The notes beneath the pieces are model-generated. The model did no database searches. It saw nothing but the letters and a program-made list of their open reading frames with translations, and was not told the DNA's origin. From Oceanibium sediminis (GTDB lineage Bacteria; Pseudomonadota; Alphaproteobacteria; Rhodobacterales; Rhodobacteraceae), in contig NZ_QGNX01000006.1 of the NCBI RefSeq assembly GCF_003265325.1, positions 186,001-250,000 of the forward strand: a stretch of 64,000 nucleotides of DNA, given 5' to 3'. The translations under genes were made by a program, and so were the position numbers. This document shows positions 60,430 through 64,000 of this stretch, piece after piece; within the stretch, counting starts at the first letter, position 1; each line of letters starts with the position of its first letter.

Positions 60430-61575
60430 TCAGGGCCTCAGGACATGGCCGTCACATATCGTCATTTTCGCATACATATCCGCGTCGAACAGCGTCAGGC
60501 TGGCGCGATGACCAACACGCAAGCTGCCAAGCGCGTTCTGCAAACCAAGGGCCGCCGCCGGATTGTGCGAGGCCATGCGCACAGCAGCGCCGGGCGATGC
60601 GATGCCCTGCGCGATCATGTTCCGAAGGGATTCGTCCATCGCCACATGCGCCCCGGCCAGGGTGCCCTTGTCATTGGTCAGGCGGCCGTCGACCAGGTGG
60701 ATCGTCTCTCCGTGCAGGTCGAAACTGGTCTCCACCCCGGCAAGGCTGCGCATGGCGTCGGTGACGAGGCACAGGCGATCCGGCATCAGCCGCGCGGCAA
60801 GGGCGACGTTGCGCCAGGCAACGTGGTGGCCGTCCGCGATGATCCCCGCGTACATCCGCTCCGAGGTCAGCACTGCGCCGACGACACCGGGCTCACGCGG
60901 CCCGATCTGGGACATGGCGTTGAACAGGTGCGTCGCCCCGGACAGGCCCTCGGCGGCAGCCTGCTCGACCTCGGTCGCGGTGGCGGCGCTGTGACCGGCG
61001 AACAGGATGACACCGGCGCGGGTCAGCGCCTGTGCCGCGCCCTCTGGCAGTTCCTCGGGGGCGACGGTCAGCAGCAGGGGGCCGGGAAAAGGCTGGGTGA
61101 GGAGCTCGATATCCTCGCTGTCCATGGGCCGGATCGCCGCCGGGTCATGGATGCCGGGCCGCCGGGGGCTGAGGAAGGGCCCCTCCAGGTGCAGGCCGAG
61201 GATGCCGGGCACGCCCGCCTCGATCGCAGCACGGGCGGCGGCGATGGCTTGGGTATAGTCGCGCCCCGGTGCGGTGATGAAGGTTGGCAGGATGTGCGCC
61301 GTGCCGCCCTCAGCCGCGCCCTGCGCGATCCGGGCCAGGGCGTCGACGGTGGGATCGTCGTTGAACTGGACGTCCGCCGCGCCGTTGATCTGAAGGTCGA
61401 TCAGCCCCGGCGTGACGATGTCGGCAAAATGGCTCGCCCCGGCCGCATCGCCGGACGTGATGAAGGCGATACGCCCGCCTTCAATCCCGATCAGCATGTC
61501 GCGCTGCGCCTCTTCGCTTGCCCCGTCATACAGGGTGCGGGCAAAGACAGTGCAGCGCGTTTCAGTCAAATTCAC
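60430..61575 (-). CDS. nagA: N-acetylglucosamine-6-phosphate deacetylase
   Basis: A 381-residue amidohydrolase: [20 protein letters not shown] in place of the HxH motif, [18 protein letters not shown] with the metal Glu, [29 protein letters not shown], and DAM near [11 protein letters not shown] with the catalytic Asp. It converts GlcNAc-6-P to GlcN-6-P. It overlaps the nagB gene by 14 bases at the 5' end. Last gene of the nan/nag operon. Confidence 0.93.
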   Translation of the reverse strand: MNLTETRCTVFARTLYDGASEEAQRDMLIGIEGGRIAFITSGDAAGASHFADIVTPGLIDLQINGAADVQFNDDPTVDALARIAQGAAEGGTAHILPTFITAPGRDYTQAIAAARAAIEAGVPGILGLHLEGPFLSPRRPGIHDPAAIRPMDSEDIELLTQPFPGPLLLTVAPEELPEGAAQALTRAGVILFAGHSAATATEVEQAAAEGLSGATHLFNAMSQIGPREPGVVGAVLTSERMYAGIIADGHHVAWRNVALAARLMPDRLCLVTDAMRSLAGVETSFDLHGETIHLVDGRLTNDKGTLAGAHVAMDESLRNMIAQGIASPGAAVRMASHNPAAALGLQNALGSLRVGHRASLTLFDADMYAKMTICDGHVLRP

Positions 61576-62344
61576 TTTCCCCGCCCCCCGGATGAACGTG
61601 TTCGTAGTAGTCGGTAAGCTTCAGGTCGGACGCCGCCGCCCGGTCCAGCACCAGCGTGGCGCGCGCGTGCATCTGCAGGGCCGAGGCGGGACAGGCCGCG
61701 CTGACCGGGCCTTCGATGGCGCGGGCGACGGCGTCGGCCTTGGCCGCGCCGGTGGCTAGTAAAAGGCAGGAGCGCGCGGCCAGGATCGTGCCGATCCCCA
61801 TCGTCAGCGCATAGCGCGGGGTCGTTTCGTCATCGGCGAAATACTGGCGGTTGGCGGCCCGTGTCTCGGTCGTCAGGGTCTTGATCCGCGTGGCCGAGCC
61901 CAGGCTGGAGGTCGGCTCATTGAAGCCGATATGGCCGTTCCGCCCAATCCCCAGAAGCTGCAGGTCGATCCCGCCGACACCGGCGATCAGCGCCTCGTAG
62001 GCGTCCGCCTCTGCGGTGGGATCAGGCGCATCGCCCCGGGGCAGATGGGTGCGCGCGAGATCGATGTCGATGTGATCGAACAGCGCCTCGCGCATGTAGC
62101 TGTGATAGGAACCGGGATGCTCTGGCGCGAGGCCGACATATTCGTCCAGGTTGAAGGTCGTGACCTGCGCGAAAGAAACTCCCTCGTCGCGATGCATGTC
62201 ACGCAACAGGCGATAGAGCGGCAGCATCGTGCCCCCAGTCGCAAGGCCCAGCACGGCGGCAGGGTTCGCGCGCACGCTTCGCGCGACAATGCCCGCGACG
62301 CGGGCGGTTGCGGCGCCCTCGTCCTCGAGGATCAGTACTTTCAT
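61562..62344 (-). CDS. nagB: Glucosamine-6-phosphate deaminase
   Basis: A 260-residue NagB: LGLATGGTMLPLYR, FNLDEYVGL, LLGIGRNGHIGFNEPTS with catalytic Asp/His region, and TMGIGTILAAR. It converts GlcN-6-P to fructose-6-P and ammonia, feeding glycolysis. It overlaps the ROK kinase by four bases. Confidence 0.94.
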   Translation of the reverse strand: MKVLILEDEGAATARVAGIVARSVRANPAAVLGLATGGTMLPLYRLLRDMHRDEGVSFAQVTTFNLDEYVGLAPEHPGSYHSYMREALFDHIDIDLARTHLPRGDAPDPTAEADAYEALIAGVGGIDLQLLGIGRNGHIGFNEPTSSLGSATRIKTLTTETRAANRQYFADDETTPRYALTMGIGTILAARSCLLLATGAAKADAVARAIEGPVSAACPASALQMHARATLVLDRAAASDLKLTDYYEHVHPGGGESEFD

Positions 62345-63240
62345 TTCGTATTCTCTCCTGACATATGCGCCAGCGCGCCGAGAAGCGGGCCGTCCGCGCC
62401 CAGGGTAGCCTTTACCAGCGGCACACGGAACAGTGCGGGTTCCGCGTCAAGCTGGGCCGCGACGCGGTCAATGAAGCCCGGGGCGAGGCCGATGCTGCCG
62501 CCGATGGCGATGCGCTCGGCACCGAGCATGGCGGCGGTGTCAGCGCAAAGCCCGGCGATGGCCCGCGCCGCACGTGCGACGATGGCCTCGGCCCAGGGGG
62601 CGCCCCCGGCGGCCGTCTCGAAAACCGCGCGCGCGTCTGCCCCGGGGTGCCCGGCAGCCTGCGCCGCGGCGGCGATGGCGCGCCCGCCCGCCACGCTTTC
62701 CACGGTGCCGCGTCGGCCGCTGCCGCAAATGTCCTGCCCCTCGGGGCTGGTCATGAAGCCGAGGTGCCCGGCCAGCCCGTTGGCGGATTGCACCAGGCGG
62801 TCGTTCAGCACGATGCCGCCCCCGACACCGGTGGATACGGTCAGGTAGACGAAGTTCGCCGCCCCCTGCCCCGCGCCGAAGCGCGCTTCGGCCAGGGCCG
62901 CCGCCGCCGCGTCGTTGCAACAGCCCGCCGCACCGAACCGCGCGCGCAGCGCCGCCCCGAGCGGCACACCGTCGATAGCGCTGAGGGTTCCGGCATTGAC
63001 CGCGAACCAGCGCCCGTCATCACTGACCCGCCCGGTGACCGCCACGCCAAGCGTGTCGCCCGCACCGTGGCCGAGCCGGGTGAGCAGAGTCTCGATCTGC
63101 GCGAGCTGGGCCTCCAGCCCCGCAGCGCCATCCGTGGGCACCACGAGCTGCTCGGCGAGCGTGCCGCCCGTGATCCGTGCCGCCGCCGTCTTGGTGCCAC
63201 CGATGTCCACGGCGAACCCGGACAGTGCCGTGCGGCTCAT
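62341..63240 (-). CDS. nanK: ROK family kinase, probable N-acetylmannosamine kinase
   Basis: A 299-residue ROK sugar kinase with the ATP loop VDIGGTKTAAARI, catalytic Asp in CCNDAAAAALAE, TVSTGVGGGIV and ANGLAGHLGF. The zinc motif CxCGxxGCxE is degenerate: CGSGRRGTVE (172-181) keeps only the first Cys, with Ser174 and Thr179 at the other positions. By position between nanE and nagB it should phosphorylate ManNAc. It overlaps nanE and nagB by four bases each. Confidence 0.9.
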   Translation of the reverse strand: MSRTALSGFAVDIGGTKTAAARITGGTLAEQLVVPTDGAAGLEAQLAQIETLLTRLGHGAGDTLGVAVTGRVSDDGRWFAVNAGTLSAIDGVPLGAALRARFGAAGCCNDAAAAALAEARFGAGQGAANFVYLTVSTGVGGGIVLNDRLVQSANGLAGHLGFMTSPEGQDICGSGRRGTVESVAGGRAIAAAAQAAGHPGADARAVFETAAGGAPWAEAIVARAARAIAGLCADTAAMLGAERIAIGGSIGLAPGFIDRVAAQLDAEPALFRVPLVKATLGADGPLLGALAHMSGENTK

Positions 63241-63917
63241 TGCCTTGCCCTTGCGGCGAAGGGGGCGCAGAAGCGCGTCGTCATCACCTCGAGCCGGGTC
63301 AGCACGCTGCCCACGGTGACGCTGTCGGCCCCCGCGTCCAGCGCGGCGGCGATCAGCGCGGGGGTGTCGTAGCGCCCCTCAGCCATGACGAAACCGCCAA
63401 GGGCGCGGAAGGCGCGCACCAGGTCCAGGTCCGGGGCGGGATCATCGCGCTCCGTCTCTGCCGTGTAGCCCGACAGCGTGGTGCCGAGGATGGACGCGCC
63501 GCCCGCGCGGGCGCTGCGCCCGTCCTCAAGCGTGGCGCTGTCGGCCATGGCAAGCGCCCCGGCAGACAGGATCGCGGCGAGGATCGCGTCGCGCTCATCC
63601 TCGCGCGGGCGGGGCGTGGCGTCATAGGCCACCACGTCGGCCCCCGCGCGGACCAGGTCCAGCGCGTCCGAGATGCGCGGCGTGATCCGCACCGGCGTAT
63701 CCGCGCTGTCACGCTTGACGATGCCGATGATCGGCACGGTAACGCGCGGGCGCACGGCGCGCAGGTTGTCGACGCCTTCGATCCGCAGCCCGGCAGCGCC
63801 CCCGGCGACCGCCGCCTCGGCCATCGCCGCGACGATCTCGGGGTAGTCCATGGGGCCGTCATCCACGGGCTGGCAGGACACGACGAGCCCGCCGCGCAAA
63901 GTCTTCAACACGTCCAT
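63237..63917 (-). CDS. nanE: N-acetylmannosamine-6-phosphate 2-epimerase
   Basis: A 226-residue TIM-barrel epimerase: RGGLVVSCQPVDDGPMD, GAAGLRIEGVDNLRAV, PIIGIVKRD (catalytic Lys), DVVAYDATPRPR and the C-terminal phosphate site ADSVTVGSVLTR. It makes GlcNAc-6-P from ManNAc-6-P in sialic acid catabolism. First enzyme gene after the TRAP permease, three bases beyond its stop. Confidence 0.94.
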   Translation of the reverse strand: MDVLKTLRGGLVVSCQPVDDGPMDYPEIVAAMAEAAVAGGAAGLRIEGVDNLRAVRPRVTVPIIGIVKRDSADTPVRITPRISDALDLVRAGADVVAYDATPRPREDERDAILAAILSAGALAMADSATLEDGRSARAGGASILGTTLSGYTAETERDDPAPDLDLVRAFRALGGFVMAEGRYDTPALIAAALDAGADSVTVGSVLTRLEVMTTRFCAPFAARARQ

Positions 63918-63920
63918 GGC

Positions 63921-64000
63921 TCAGTCCATCAATCCGGGAAGGCCGGTCGCCAGGATCGGGAAGGCGCAGACCAGGATAAGCACGACAATCGGCGGGATCA
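63921..64000 (-). CDS. TRAP transporter large permease C-terminus (sialic acid, partial)
   Basis: Only the last 26 codons are in the window: IPPIVVLILVCAFPILATGL then PGLMD and stop. This hydrophobic end with a final short polar tail is typical of DctM/SiaM large permeases, and the position directly before nanE supports a sialic acid TRAP system. The rest lies beyond the window edge. Confidence 0.72.
   Translation of the reverse strand, partial: IPPIVVLILVCAFPILATGLPGLMD

Overview
The window is GC-rich, densely coded DNA with a chromosomal look. Its gene content fits a marine-type alphaproteobacterium of the Rhodobacteraceae (Roseobacter-like): two complete TRAP transporters and the edge of a third, organosulfonate genes (a dihydroxypropanesulfonate cluster and a TauA), a PhyR-NepR-EcfG general stress response, and aromatic, tryptophan and sialic acid catabolism. 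I see no rRNA, tRNA, CRISPR array, insertion sequence, integrase or plasmid gene. The assignment rests on gene families and context, not on a database search.

Layout. 1-6.8 kb: 3' part of a DEAD-box RNA helicase, an SDR, a matrixin-Hint fusion, adenine deaminase and a YghZ-type aldo-keto reductase. 7.0-14.2 kb: a tightly overlapping glycan operon with three genes for UDP-N-acetyl-L-fucosamine, a PglC-type initiating transferase, a sulfotransferase, a sugar aminotransferase and a glycosyltransferase. 14.2-24.2 kb: a general stress response island. A 12-bp-arm palindrome between phyR and nepR-ecfG carries a perfect EcfG promoter on both strands. GGAAC-N16/17-CGTT promoters also precede a PRC-barrel gene, a PLDc_N/CsbD/amidoligase/peptidase C26 operon, a DUF1328 gene and a DUF883 operon; dps has a one-mismatch version. 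A phospholipase D-like gene behind the sensor kinase is a deletion/frameshift pseudogene. 24.2-31.2 kb: KDG kinase, a GST and a homogentisate cluster (hmgA, metallo-beta-lactamase fold, DinB fold, flavin monooxygenase, DUF2783) divergent from a MarR regulator. 31.3-34.2 kb: an SLC13/RCK transporter and two small enzyme-like genes.

34.2-41.3 kb: a LacI-type regulator, two mirror-image operators, a 61-residue membrane protein, a TRAP transporter, an HpsN-like dehydrogenase, an SDR and a universal stress protein. This fits uptake and oxidation of 2,3-dihydroxypropane-1-sulfonate. 41.4-48 kb: a GST, then a BMP-type nucleoside/nucleobase ABC transporter with a cytosine-deaminase-like amidohydrolase. 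48-55.2 kb: fatty acid desaturase, DadA/PuuB-like oxidase, an orphan TauA, pobA with a divergent pobR-like AraC regulator, and a cytochrome P450 with an altered I-helix. 55.4-60.3 kb: a second TRAP operon convergent with kynA-kynU. 60.4-64 kb: nanE-nanK-nagB-nagA behind the end of a TRAP large permease, a sialic acid operon cut by the window edge.

Most worth following up: the stress island as a compact EcfG regulon, and within it the apparently stress-driven amidoligase plus C26 peptidase pair, whose product is unknown. Next come the homogentisate cluster with MBL and DinB proteins where maiA and fahA would be expected, and the sulfotransferase-containing L-FucNAc operon.
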